Shown one piece after another: positions 6,920-14,570 of a stretch of 22,761 bases of DNA. The notes beneath the pieces are model-generated. The model made no database searches and was not told the origin of the DNA. It saw only the letters and a program-made list of their open reading frames with translations. Made by a program: the position numbers and the translations under genes. The number at the start of each line of letters is the position of its first letter. The stretch's first letter is position 1. Origin of the DNA: Cloacimonetes bacterium UBA5456 (lineage in GTDB: Bacteria; Cloacimonadota; Cloacimonadia; Cloacimonadales; Cloacimonadaceae); assembly GCA_002427325.1 (NCBI GenBank), contig DIQS01000002.1, positions 1 through 22,761 on the forward strand, given 5' to 3'.

Positions 6920-9424
6920 ATGAATAAAGTAATAAATCCAAAACACAAACAAGACCCCGTCTTCTTTCGCGATGAAGTGAAAACAGAAGACAACGACATC
7001 AAAGATCAGGTTCTGAATCATCTTGAATATTCGCTGATCAAAGATAGCAGCACCGTGGAAGCTTGGGACATATATTATGCGTTGGGACTGTCTCTCAGGG
7101 ATAGACTGATCGGGCGCTGGCTGAGAACTCAATATGAATATCGCAAACGCGATGTAAAGAAGGTCTATTACCTCTCGATGGAGTATCTGATCGGACGGCT
7201 TTTGGGAAGCACCTTGATCAATTTAGACCTCTATAACGAAAGCTATGCCCTGCTCAAAGAGCTGGGTTATTCGCTGGAGGAAATCTCTGAACTCGAGCCG
7301 GATATGGGCTTGGGCAATGGTGGTTTAGGACGGCTCGCAGCCTGTTTTATGGACTCTTTGGCAACCTCTGCATATCCCGGCTATGGCTATGGCATACGCT
7401 ATGAATTCGGCATATTCAAGCAAGAAATAGAAGATGGATATCAGACGGAAGTGCCTGACCTCTGGCGTAAAAACGGCTGTCCTTGGGAGATCAAACGTCC
7501 TGAGATCAGCTATAGAGTGCGCTTCGGCGGCAAACTCATCAACTCCAAGGATGAGGACGGCAAGCCTCGCAAGATTTGGACGGATACTCACGACGTTATG
7601 GCGGTTGCGTGGGACGTCCCCGTTCCCGGCTATAAGGTAGGTAATGTGAACAACTTGCGTCTCTGGGAAGCCACCGCTACGGATGAATTTGACTTCAACT
7701 ATTTCAATAGCGGTGACTATGTCAAAGCGGTGGAGCAAAAGAATAGTAGCGAAAACATCAGTAAAGTGCTCTATCCCAACGACAACTTCCACCTCGGTAA
7801 AGTGCTACGCCTCAAGCAGGAATACTTCTTTGTTTGCGCCACTTTGCAGGACATCTTCTATAGCTGGAAGCAAGATCACGAGGGCTTTGACACCATGCCG
7901 GATAAGATAGCCATCCAACTCAACGACACCCATCCTGCGCTCGCCATTCCCGAGATGATGCGCATCCTGATCGATGAAGAAAAGATGGAGTTTATGCCGG
8001 CCTGGGAGATCACCAAAAAGGTCTTTTCCTATACCAATCACACCGTTCTGCCGGAGGCTTTAGAGCGCTGGAGTCTCAAGCTATTTGAAGAGTTTTTGCC
8101 GCGACATCTCGACATCATCTTCCGTATTAACGATCTCATCATGAAAGAGATAAGTGCGCGCTATCCGGGTGATATCCGCATGATGCGCAACCTCTCCATC
8201 ATCGAAGAAGGCGCTGAGAAAAGTCTGCGCATGGCTCAGCTCTGTTTGCATGGTTCGCATGCCGTGAACGGAGTGGCGCGCCTGCATACGGATATCCTGA
8301 GAAGCCGCGTCTTTGCCGATATCGAAGAGATGCAGCCTGGCAAGATTCAGAACAAAACCAATGGCATCACTCCGCGGCTCTGGCTGCTGACCTGCAATCC
8401 CCTGCTTGCCAGCCTCGTGAGCGAACACATCGGCGATGGCTGGACGCGTGATCTGAATGAATTAAGAGAGCTGGAAAAGCATCTTGATGACCCTGAGTTT
8501 TGCGAGAGTTTTGCCGAGATCAAACAGATGAATAAAGAGAGTCTAAGTCGCTATGTCTATAAGGAATTAGGCATCAACATCTCCCCTGAAAGCATCTTTG
8601 ATATCCACATCAAGCGTCTGCATGAATACAAGCGTCAGTTGCTCACAGTGATGGGCGTCATCGCACAATATTTCAGGATCAAAGACAATCCTGAGGGCGA
8701 CTATGTCCCGCGCACAGTGATATTTGCAGGCAAGGCGGCGCCGGGATATTTCCTCGCCAAGCGCATCATCAAACTCATCAACAACCTCGCTGATATCATC
8801 AATAACGATGAAGAGGTCCGCGATAGACTAAAGCTCGTTTTCTTACCAAATTACAGTGTTTCTCTTGCGGAAAAGATCATCCCTGCAGCAGACATCTCAA
8901 AGCAGATTTCCACTGCGGGATATGAAGCCAGCGGGACGGGGAACATGAAGTTTGCGCTTAATGGTGCGCTCACAATCGGCACCATGGACGGAGCTAACGT
9001 CGAGATGGCAGAGGAGATAGGCGAGGAAAACATGTTTATCTTCGGCTTGCGTTCCGATGAGGTCGCACGCCTCAAACAAAGCGGATATGACCCCTCGCAA
9101 TATTATCATCAGAGTACCATGTTGCGTCGCGTGGTGGATTCATTCTTAGACGATAGCTGGTGTAAGGACGAGCCTGGCATCTTTGCGCCCATCTACGATA
9201 CGCTCACCATCGGCGGAGATACATATCTCCATCTTGCGGACTTTGAGTCTTTTATCAAAGCGCAGGATGATGCCGATGAACTCTATAAAGACAAAACGAA
9301 CTGGGTGCGCAAAGCAATCTTGAACGTAGCGAGAGTAGGTAAGTTTTCCAGCGACAGAGCGATACACGAATATGCGCGCGAGATATGGGATATCCAGCCT
9401 TTGAAGCTCACATTTGGAGACTAA
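6920..9424 (+). CDS. glgP: Glycogen/starch (alpha-glucan) phosphorylase
   Basis: It releases glucose 1-phosphate from glycogen or alpha-1,4-glucan with phosphate, and is PLP-dependent and cytosolic. The length of 834 aa is typical of the classical GT35 phosphorylases. Visible hallmarks are YYLSMEYLIGR (about 83-93), the glycine loop LGNGGLGRLAACFMDS (about 132-147), and the PLP site EASGTGNMKFALNGA with Schiff-base lysine K677. A TGAGGT Shine-Dalgarno lies about 7 nt before ATG. A lamin-tail secreted protein begins only 4 nt after the stop codon. The gene indicates that the organism stores or consumes glycogen. Confidence 0.97.
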   Translation: MNKVINPKHKQDPVFFRDEVKTEDNDIKDQVLNHLEYSLIKDSSTVEAWDIYYALGLSLRDRLIGRWLRTQYEYRKRDVKKVYYLSMEYLIGRLLGSTLINLDLYNESYALLKELGYSLEEISELEPDMGLGNGGLGRLAACFMDSLATSAYPGYGYGIRYEFGIFKQEIEDGYQTEVPDLWRKNGCPWEIKRPEISYRVRFGGKLINSKDEDGKPRKIWTDTHDVMAVAWDVPVPGYKVGNVNNLRLWEATATDEFDFNYFNSGDYVKAVEQKNSSENISKVLYPNDNFHLGKVLRLKQEYFFVCATLQDIFYSWKQDHEGFDTMPDKIAIQLNDTHPALAIPEMMRILIDEEKMEFMPAWEITKKVFSYTNHTVLPEALERWSLKLFEEFLPRHLDIIFRINDLIMKEISARYPGDIRMMRNLSIIEEGAEKSLRMAQLCLHGSHAVNGVARLHTDILRSRVFADIEEMQPGKIQNKTNGITPRLWLLTCNPLLASLVSEHIGDGWTRDLNELRELEKHLDDPEFCESFAEIKQMNKESLSRYVYKELGINISPESIFDIHIKRLHEYKRQLLTVMGVIAQYFRIKDNPEGDYVPRTVIFAGKAAPGYFLAKRIIKLINNLADIINNDEEVRDRLKLVFLPNYSVSLAEKIIPAADISKQISTAGYEASGTGNMKFALNGALTIGTMDGANVEMAEEIGEENMFIFGLRSDEVARLKQSGYDPSQYYHQSTMLRRVVDSFLDDSWCKDEPGIFAPIYDTLTIGGDTYLHLADFESFIKAQDDADELYKDKTNWVRKAILNVARVGKFSSDRAIHEYAREIWDIQPLKLTFGD

Positions 9425-9428
9425 AGCC

Positions 9429-11036
9429 GTGAAGCTACGAGCAAGTCTCTTATTTCTTTTTGTTTGCAGCTTGCTCGGCGCCTCGGTCAAGATCAACGAG
9501 ATCTGCTATAATCCTCAGGGGGCAGACCATGGTAAGGAGTGGATCGAGCTCTATAATCCCACGGATAGGGATATCGATATCACTAACTGGCTTATCTTTA
9601 GCGGCGGTTCGCAATATAGTTTGGACTATGTTTTTCCCTATTACGTCCTTAGAGCCGGACGCTTTGTGGTCGTGGGCGGTGATTCAGTGCCTCAAGCTCA
9701 TTTCGTGCATAACTTTAGCTTCCAGAATGGTGGAGGTGCAACCGATGGGGTGCGTCTCATCTCGGAAGACGGTAACTATACGGATACAGTGGTTTATGAC
9801 TCTCCAAATATCAATGAATTGATGGATGATAGCGGACAACCCGCCACAAATTTTGCCCAGAATACGCCGGATGGCTGTTCTTTGGCGCGCATCATGGACG
9901 GATATGATACCAATGTTTGCTCTCAGGATTTCATCGTAGAAAGCTCACCCACACCAGGGATGCCGAATCATGTTTATGCCGATTATTCCTTGAGTGAAGC
10001 GGAGATGAACCCCTCAGGCGCAGGCTGGCAACTGGTCTTTCGCATCTCGAATAACAGCATGCTTTCGCCTTCTCAGAATGCACTATTGAAGGTCTTCCAT
10101 GAAGATGAGGCGGCGATAATCGAAGAGATCGAGCCCATCCCCGCACGCGGTTTTGTCATCAAAGAATATTATCTCGAGCTCGATTGGCAAGTTTTGTGGC
10201 TCAATATTGATCTGGAAGGCGACTCCAATCCCGAGAATAACACGGTCTATCTCAGCGCGGAAGGCACACCCGGAGGAGGGGTGGTGATCAATGAAATCAT
10301 GCCCATGCCTCTGCCGCGCCATCAGGAATGGGTGGAAATCTACAGCCGTCCGGGCAGAAATCGCTCATCAACATATATTCTCAAAGACGCCTCGCAGAGC
10401 TCTGTGAGCTTCACCTTGCCGCCCGTTGCGGGATATTTTGTGATCTGCAAAGACAAAGAAATGCTCTTGGAAGACTATCCCTTTTGCCCGCCCGGCAATG
10501 TCATCAAAGTCTCGCGCTTCCCTTCTTTAAACGATGATGGAGACGAGCTTTATCTATATAATGAAGATGGCACGGAGCTCTTGGACTTCATGGAGTATTC
10601 TCGAGATATGATAGTGCGAGATAAGGCTCTTTTGCGCTTTGAGAGCGATGATGAAGTCATCTGGCAAAAGGGCATTGCAAACCCCGGAAAAGCTAATAAT
10701 TATCAAGCTCCTACATATCCCGACATCGATCCGGATCAAGCAGAGCGTATTAAAATCATCGGATCGCCGGCATCGGACGCAGAGCAAATCGGCATCAGTT
10801 ATGCCTTTGATGATGCAGATGATCTCAAGATATCCTGCTCTGTCTTTGACCTCAAAGGGCACAAACTCCGCACCTTAGCAAGCGGCGAAACACATCCCAA
10901 CCGCGGGGTCATCTATTGGGATGGCAAAAACAGCAATGGTAGAAGAGCCTCAAGAGGGCTTTATATTATACTTTGGGAGTCTAAATCAGGCAAGGAAAAG
11001 CTCTATCGTCGCCAGCTCTCAGTCGTGATCAGGTGA
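9429..11036 (+). CDS. Secreted protein with two lamin-tail domains and FlgD-like C-terminus
   Basis: I choose the GTG start at 9429 (535 aa). GGAG lies 9 nt upstream, and this start puts the basic residues right at the head of a signal peptide (MKLRASLLFLFVCSLLGA, then SVKINE). A TTG at 9414 is the alternative. Domain order is: signal peptide; lamin-tail domain 1 (VKINEICYNP ... EWIELYNP, about 20-125); a strand-rich CARDB-like middle (about 185-275); lamin-tail domain 2 (VVINEIMPMP ... EWVEIY, about 280-390); and a C-terminal FlgD-Ig-like module (VFDLKGHKLRTL ... VIYWDGKNSNGRRASRGLYII). Such C-terminal modules are common in surface proteins of this type of bacterium. The role is unknown, perhaps surface attachment or nuclease-associated. 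Its 3' end overlaps rsmD by 18 bp. Confidence 0.85.
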   Translation: MKLRASLLFLFVCSLLGASVKINEICYNPQGADHGKEWIELYNPTDRDIDITNWLIFSGGSQYSLDYVFPYYVLRAGRFVVVGGDSVPQAHFVHNFSFQNGGGATDGVRLISEDGNYTDTVVYDSPNINELMDDSGQPATNFAQNTPDGCSLARIMDGYDTNVCSQDFIVESSPTPGMPNHVYADYSLSEAEMNPSGAGWQLVFRISNNSMLSPSQNALLKVFHEDEAAIIEEIEPIPARGFVIKEYYLELDWQVLWLNIDLEGDSNPENNTVYLSAEGTPGGGVVINEIMPMPLPRHQEWVEIYSRPGRNRSSTYILKDASQSSVSFTLPPVAGYFVICKDKEMLLEDYPFCPPGNVIKVSRFPSLNDDGDELYLYNEDGTELLDFMEYSRDMIVRDKALLRFESDDEVIWQKGIANPGKANNYQAPTYPDIDPDQAERIKIIGSPASDAEQIGISYAFDDADDLKISCSVFDLKGHKLRTLASGETHPNRGVIYWDGKNSNGRRASRGLYIILWESKSGKEKLYRRQLSVVIR

Positions 11037-11579
11037 GTGCTCCAAACTGGGATCCAGCCAGCTAAACCGCGTATCTCTCCCCTTCTTTTCCCGAAATACA
11101 TACTTCATGTTTTCAGGCGAGATGTCCTCATATTTCGCATGTTCCACGATGATCTGCCCGCCGTCACTGAGCATATCTCTTTCTAAGATCATGCTTAAGA
11201 CGGGATTGACCAAGCCTTTGTTATAGGGCGGGTCTAAGAAAATGATGTCATATTTATCTTCACAGCTTTGGACGTAGCTTTCCACCTTTTTGCGATAGAG
11301 ATGGCAGTCATTGCCACAGCCTAAGGTATTGATATTATCGAGGATAGTGCCCACTGCCGCATTGGCAAATTCCACAAAATCCACCCACTTCGCGCCCCGT
11401 GAAAGTGCCTCCAAACCAAAGCTTCCCGTTCCCGCAAAGAGATCAAGAATCTTCTTACCTTTCACATCCTGCTCGGTGGCAAAGAGCATCTCACGATTGT
11501 AGTCCGAGGTGGGGCGCGTCCCATATCCAGGCACGCTTTTCAGCCTTCTTTTCTTATATTTTCCGGCGATAATGCGCAT
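11019..11579 (-). CDS. rsmD: 16S rRNA (guanine966-N2)-methyltransferase
   Basis: It methylates G966 of 16S rRNA using S-adenosylmethionine. The 186-residue protein starts with the family hallmark MRIIAGKYKKRRL. It carries the SAM-binding motif DLFAGTGSFGLEAL (46-59) and the catalytic N6/N2-methyltransferase motif DPPY (116-119). It is the last gene of a minus-strand unit. Its ATG abuts the stop codon of the 54-residue miniprotein (TAG-ATG), so translation is probably coupled. Its 3' end overlaps the convergent lamin-tail gene by 18 bp. Confidence 0.95.
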   Translation of the reverse strand: MRIIAGKYKKRRLKSVPGYGTRPTSDYNREMLFATEQDVKGKKILDLFAGTGSFGLEALSRGAKWVDFVEFANAAVGTILDNINTLGCGNDCHLYRKKVESYVQSCEDKYDIIFLDPPYNKGLVNPVLSMILERDMLSDGGQIIVEHAKYEDISPENMKYVFREKKGRDTRFSWLDPSLEHSPDHD

Positions 11580-11744
11580 CTATTTCTTGCTCCAGCGCTT
11601 GCCAAAACCGGGTACTTTGATCTCCAATTGCTCGATTTTGGCGATAAAACGGGGGCAATGAATGAGCTTAACGCTTTCTAATTGTTTGCAATCCCGCTCA
11701 CATTTGATGCAGATTTTATTGTATTTGGGCTCGGGTTTGAGCAT
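11580..11744 (-). CDS. 54-residue cysteine-rich miniprotein (CxxCxxxC)
   Basis: A short but well-supported gene. Its start codon overlaps the stop of the upstream gene by one base (TAATG), and its stop directly abuts the rsmD start, so all three frames are linked. The 54-aa product has C12, C15, C19 and C30 in the pattern ICIKCERDC...HC and ends basic (FGKRWSKK). It could bind zinc or an Fe-S cluster, or RNA through its basic residues. No transmembrane segment or signal is seen. I do not recognise a family. Conservation beside rsmD in relatives would confirm it. Confidence 0.75.
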   Translation of the reverse strand: MLKPEPKYNKICIKCERDCKQLESVKLIHCPRFIAKIEQLEIKVPGFGKRWSKK

Positions 11745-12307
11745 TATTGTTTTTTCGGATTTTGCATATCCACAAATATCCCGAGGAAGTCCGAGAGCGG
11801 GATATCTTTGAGCAGGGTATTTTTATCGAAGCGGCTAAGCACGCTGATGAGTAGGTCTTGCACGTTTCTATCTGAGATCACATCGCCCTCTGTATGCAGA
11901 TTCATCTGCGTCTGTTTTTCGATCTCATTGAGCATCATAAAGAGGGTATCCAGTTCCTTATCATCCGCCAAAACCTCTTCTTCTTCAAAGACTATCTGAC
12001 TATCTTCTATGCCCTCATTGAGCCTGTCGATCGCGCGGGACATGTTGTCGAATCCCTGATGACTGAGAATCTTGAGATATGCAAGCTCTTCGGGAGTAAA
12101 AAGCTTTTCTATGCGGCTATCGTAATTGTTTGAAGAGTCGTTCAAAATGCGTGCATGCAAGGCTTCAATCTTCTCCCTGATGGCAGGCGAAGAATCGTTT
12201 TGAGCAATGAGCTCATAGGTGGCAAGTGCATCATAAAACTGATTTTGCTCTTCAAAAAGTTGTGCCAAAGTCACAGTCGGCGTCCAGCTATATTGCGGTA
12301 TTTTCAT
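11744..12307 (-). CDS. Hypothetical helical protein with N-terminal TPR-like hairpin
   Basis: A 187-residue acidic, cytosolic-looking protein. Residues about 10-40 (PTVTLAQLFEEQNQFYDALATYELIAQ) match one TPR hairpin of the kind LAxLYxxQGxxxxALxxYxxI. The rest is predicted helix with a very acidic central stretch (FEEEEVLADDKELD) and no signal or membrane segment. GGGAG precedes the ATG. It leads a three-gene unit with the Cys-rich miniprotein and rsmD. I do not recognise a function, and a protein-interaction role is inference from the TPR-like part. Confidence 0.75.
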   Translation of the reverse strand: MKIPQYSWTPTVTLAQLFEEQNQFYDALATYELIAQNDSSPAIREKIEALHARILNDSSNNYDSRIEKLFTPEELAYLKILSHQGFDNMSRAIDRLNEGIEDSQIVFEEEEVLADDKELDTLFMMLNEIEKQTQMNLHTEGDVISDRNVQDLLISVLSRFDKNTLLKDIPLSDFLGIFVDMQNPKKQ

Positions 12308-12364
12308 CTCTTAATACTCCCAGATTATGTTTCTTCGAAGCAAGGAAAAGACAAGGGCAATTTA

Positions 12365-12370
12365 TGTCAA
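12365..12370 (-). promoter_or_regulatory. TTGACA -35-like box for the TPR-miniprotein-rsmD unit
   Basis: A perfect TTGACA on the minus strand, 63 bp upstream of the start at 12307. No clear -10 hexamer at normal spacing. Confidence 0.45.
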
Positions 12371-12489
12371 CAGTTTTGCTCTCCGCTTTGGAAAACAGAG
12401 CCGAAATCCCCTCCCTGCAACATATATTTAAAGCCGTTTTGAGGTGTTTAGTAACTGAAAATTGCGCAAATCTCATCGTTTTCCTATGC

Positions 12490-12583
12490 CTTCCTTACTG
12501 GGTTCTGGTCATGATGTGGTCATGATATGGTCATCACCATGAGCAGATCATGAGCGGAAGACAAGCTGAACCCAATAGGGAAG
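12490..12583 (-). repeat. Palindromic dispersed repeat, copy B (inverted relative to copy A)
   Basis: A 94-bp element bounded by imperfect terminal inverted repeats: CTTCCTTACTGGGTTC (12490-12505) against GAACCCAATAGGGAAG (12568-12583), 14 of 16 matching. An inner pair, TCATGATGTGGTCATG against CATGAGCAGATCATGA, also matches at 14 of 16, so nearly the whole element can fold. TCATGA-type hexamers start at 12509, 12520 and 12531 in one arm and at 12537 and 12548 in the other, spaced by 11 bp, about one helical turn. Positions 12500-12542 are identical in reverse complement to 109-151. It is non-coding. Confidence 0.85.
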
Positions 12584-12890
12584 ACATAGAGCGGTTGTCG
12601 CTTACACACTATATTTACCTTCGGAAAGAATAAATTTTTTGAAAAAGTGTGAAAAAAATTGGAAGACAATAATATATGCTAATAATTTGATATTCATGAT
12701 AGTTAAGCCATTGATCTCTCATGTTTCCAATAAAAAAGTTTCAAGAAAATGAAAATAGTTGCCATTCCGTCTTCTCAAAATTCGGGTTTTCGACACTATA
12801 CTTATAGAGGGTAATATAAACAAGGCACATGGAGGGCATTCTTGGGGGGCATAAGCCAGTAATATCATTGAAGAAAATGGGCAAATAAAC
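12584..12890. other. AT-rich intergenic stretch without visible genes
   Basis: No supported reading frame or RNA gene. It contains A/T-rich tracts (12620-12780) and lies between two minus-strand units, next to the palindromic repeat. Confidence 0.5.
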
Positions 12891-12938
12891 GCCCCATCAA
12901 ACTCGTATTTACAATTAAGACAGGCAGTTTGATGGAGC
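12870..12938 (-). terminator. Candidate terminator region of the pirin gene
   Basis: On the minus strand, CCATCAAACT (12926-12935) and AGTTTGATGG (12894-12903) form a 10-bp perfect stem with a 22-nt loop. An overlapping second hairpin, ATGGGGC-loop-GCCCAT (about 12877-12897), is followed by TTTTC. The two share bases and cannot form together. This sits right after the pirin stop codon and is probably a terminator. Confidence 0.55.
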
Positions 12939-12945
12939 GCAGTGT

Positions 12946-13779
12946 CTATTTTATAAAGGTATCATTTTGCAGGTCTCTAAAGGCTTGTTTGATCTCTTCA
13001 TCGGTGTTCATCACGATGGGACCGCGCCATGAAATCGGCTCGTCTAATGGTTTTGCACACATAAAGAGCATCTTAAAGCCCTTGTCAGAAGCTGAAATCT
13101 CTATCTCATCGCCGTCTTCAAAGAGCACGATCTGTCTGTTTTTGATGGTCTTTCCATCAATCTCAGCCTCGCCCTCATAGGCATAGAGAAATGCGGTGTT
13201 TCCCTTGGGCGCAGGAAGCTTCGTCTTGGTATTTGCAGGAATGACCACGTCCCAATATTGAGGATCGATGACTATGTCCTGCACGGGTGCGCTGATGCCG
13301 TTTAAACTTCCGCAGATCAGCTTGACCTTTGTGCCGCCATCGAGATCGACAATGGGCATCATTTCTTGGGTGAGATTGCGATAGCGCGGGGGACTCATCT
13401 TGTGCGTTGCCGGCAGATTTGCCCAGAGCTGGAAGCCATACATCTTGCCTTTGGAATCGGGTTTGGGCATCTCCATGTGCACGATCCCGCTTCCGGCGGT
13501 CATCCATTGTACTTCACCCTTGCCGATGACGCCTTTATTGCCCATGCTATCTCCATGTTCAGCAGTGCCTTCCAGCATGTAGGTGATTGTCTCAATTCCA
13601 CGATGCGGATGCCAGGGGAAGCCGGCGATAAAGTCATTGGGATCGTCGTTTCTAAAGTCATCGAAGAGCAAGAAGGGATCGAAAAGGGGGAGGTCATAAT
13701 ACCCGAAAGCTCGATTAAGTTTCACTCCTGCTCCTTCCATGGTGGGAACTGCATCTTTTATTAGTTTTATCTTACGCAT
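12946..13779 (-). CDS. Pirin-family protein
   Basis: A bicupin protein of 277 aa, as expected for pirins. Metal ligands H57 and H59 (WHPHRGIET), H101 and E103 (GIVHMEMP) are all present, as is the signature GEVQWMTAGSGI. The C-terminal half carries the second cupin. Some bacterial pirins have quercetin-dioxygenase activity or bind and modulate metabolic enzymes; which applies here cannot be decided. The GAGG ribosome site lies 5 nt before ATG. It is monocistronic with a good promoter upstream and a hairpin downstream. Confidence 0.93.
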   Translation of the reverse strand: MRKIKLIKDAVPTMEGAGVKLNRAFGYYDLPLFDPFLLFDDFRNDDPNDFIAGFPWHPHRGIETITYMLEGTAEHGDSMGNKGVIGKGEVQWMTAGSGIVHMEMPKPDSKGKMYGFQLWANLPATHKMSPPRYRNLTQEMMPIVDLDGGTKVKLICGSLNGISAPVQDIVIDPQYWDVVIPANTKTKLPAPKGNTAFLYAYEGEAEIDGKTIKNRQIVLFEDGDEIEISASDKGFKMLFMCAKPLDEPISWRGPIVMNTDEEIKQAFRDLQNDTFIK

Positions 13780-13805
13780 AATTACCTCGTTAGTCTTTTA
13801 TCTTT

Positions 13806-13833
13806 AATATAGCGTGTATTTTGCGAATGTCAA
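13806..13833 (-). promoter_or_regulatory. Sigma-70-type promoter of the pirin gene
   Basis: On the minus strand, TTGACA (13828-13833) and TATATT (13806-13811) are separated by 16 bp. This is the best-formed promoter in the window, 54 bp upstream of the start codon. Confidence 0.7.
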
Positions 13834-13946
13834 GAGTCCTGCAGTTTGGAACATTATCCTATGCGATGCGGCCATGCTTTGAACATTACACAGCTTTGTC
13901 TTTCATATCTAAGGCTTATGCAGTTTAATGACTTTGAACAATTATC

Positions 13947-13952
13947 TTGACA
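13947..13952 (+). promoter_or_regulatory. TTGACA -35-like box for the tRNA cluster
   Basis: A perfect TTGACA 41 bp before the first tRNA. No close -10 match at 16-18 bp. Confidence 0.45.
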
Positions 13953-13987
13953 GAAAAACGGCTTTGATTTTCAAGGATAGAACAAGT

Positions 13988-14073
13988 GGAGGATTAGTCC
14001 TAACTGGTAAGGCAGCGGTCTTGAAAACCGCCGGGTTCTGCCCTTGGGGGTTCGAATCCCTCATCCTCCGCCA
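13988..14073 (+). tRNA. tRNA-Ser (anticodon UGA)
   Basis: The acceptor GGAGGAT pairs with ATCCTCC, with discriminator G and encoded CCA. The anticodon stem-loop GCGGT-CTTGAAA-ACCGC reads UGA. The long variable arm (CGGGTTCTGCCC) is typical of serine tRNAs, and the T-loop TTCGAAT is present. Confidence 0.96.
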
Positions 14074-14109
14074 GTTTTATAGAAGTGAAACCAACAAAAA
14101 TAACAGCCA

Positions 14110-14201
<92 letters not shown>

Positions 14202-14212
14202 CATTATAGAGT

Positions 14213-14288
14213 TGGGCAGTCGCCAAGCGGCTAAGGCAGCGGGTTTTGGTCCCGCCATCCGGGGGTTCGAATCCTCCCTGCCCAGCCA
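14213..14288 (+). tRNA. tRNA-Gln (anticodon UUG)
   Basis: The acceptor TGGGCAG pairs with CTGCCCA; the first U-A pair is typical of bacterial tRNA-Gln. The anticodon stem-loop GCGGG-TTTTGGT-CCCGC reads UUG. T-loop TTCGAAT, discriminator G and encoded CCA. Confidence 0.96.
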
Positions 14289-14300
14289 TCTTTATCATGT

Positions 14301-14374
14301 TGGGATGTCGTCTAATGGTAGGACAGCGGTCTCTGGCTCCGTATGTGAGGGTTCAACTCCTTCCATCCCAGCCA
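14301..14374 (+). tRNA. tRNA-Gln (anticodon CUG)
   Basis: The acceptor TGGGATG pairs with CATCCCA (G-C at the inner end), with discriminator G and encoded CCA. The anticodon loop CTCTGGC reads CUG. The stem GCGGT/TCCGT has a U-U mismatch at its closing position and a G-U at its base. The T-loop is TTCAACT rather than the TTCGAAT of its neighbours. Confidence 0.93.
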
Positions 14375-14384
14375 CAATGGAATA

Positions 14385-14421
14385 GTCCGGCTTCGATTTA
14401 TCGTGAGCCGGGCTTTTTTTT
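14385..14421 (+). terminator. Rho-independent terminator of the tRNA cluster
   Basis: GTCCGGCT (14385-14392) pairs with AGCCGGGC (14406-14413), 8 bp with one G-U, and the loop has an inner CGA/TCG pair. Eight T's follow. Confidence 0.92.
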
Positions 14422-14494
14422 GCCCAAAAATCAGCATAAATAAGTGTCCATTTCCTCTCATTTCCCGCTAAAAACAGTAAATCAAACAAATAGG

Positions 14495-14500
14495 TTGACA
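14495..14500 (+). promoter_or_regulatory. TTGACA -35-like box for the carboxyltransferase operon
   Basis: A perfect TTGACA 76 bp upstream of the start at 14571. TATATT near 14532 is too far for canonical spacing. Confidence 0.4.
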
Positions 14501-14570
14501 TTAGTCTATGGTTTCTGGTTGTGTCGCATTATATTATCTATGGAAATATCAGAATAAATAAGAGGTATAG

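Noticed and set aside
12155..12525. Overlapping plus-strand open frames of 95 and 99 codons
   Set aside because: They lie partly antisense to the TPR-like gene and its promoter, have no ribosome site, and show no protein-like pattern.
195..12890. A shared 13-mer TGGGCAAATAAAC at 195-207 and 12878-12890
   Set aside because: Both copies are on the same strand, whereas the palindromic repeats are inverted, and their distances from the repeat differ. Probably chance or AT-rich background.
13838..13945. Repeated TGCAGTTT and TTTGAACA words before the tRNA cluster
   Set aside because: Each is only 8 bp, irregularly spaced and in AT-rich DNA; too weak to call operators.
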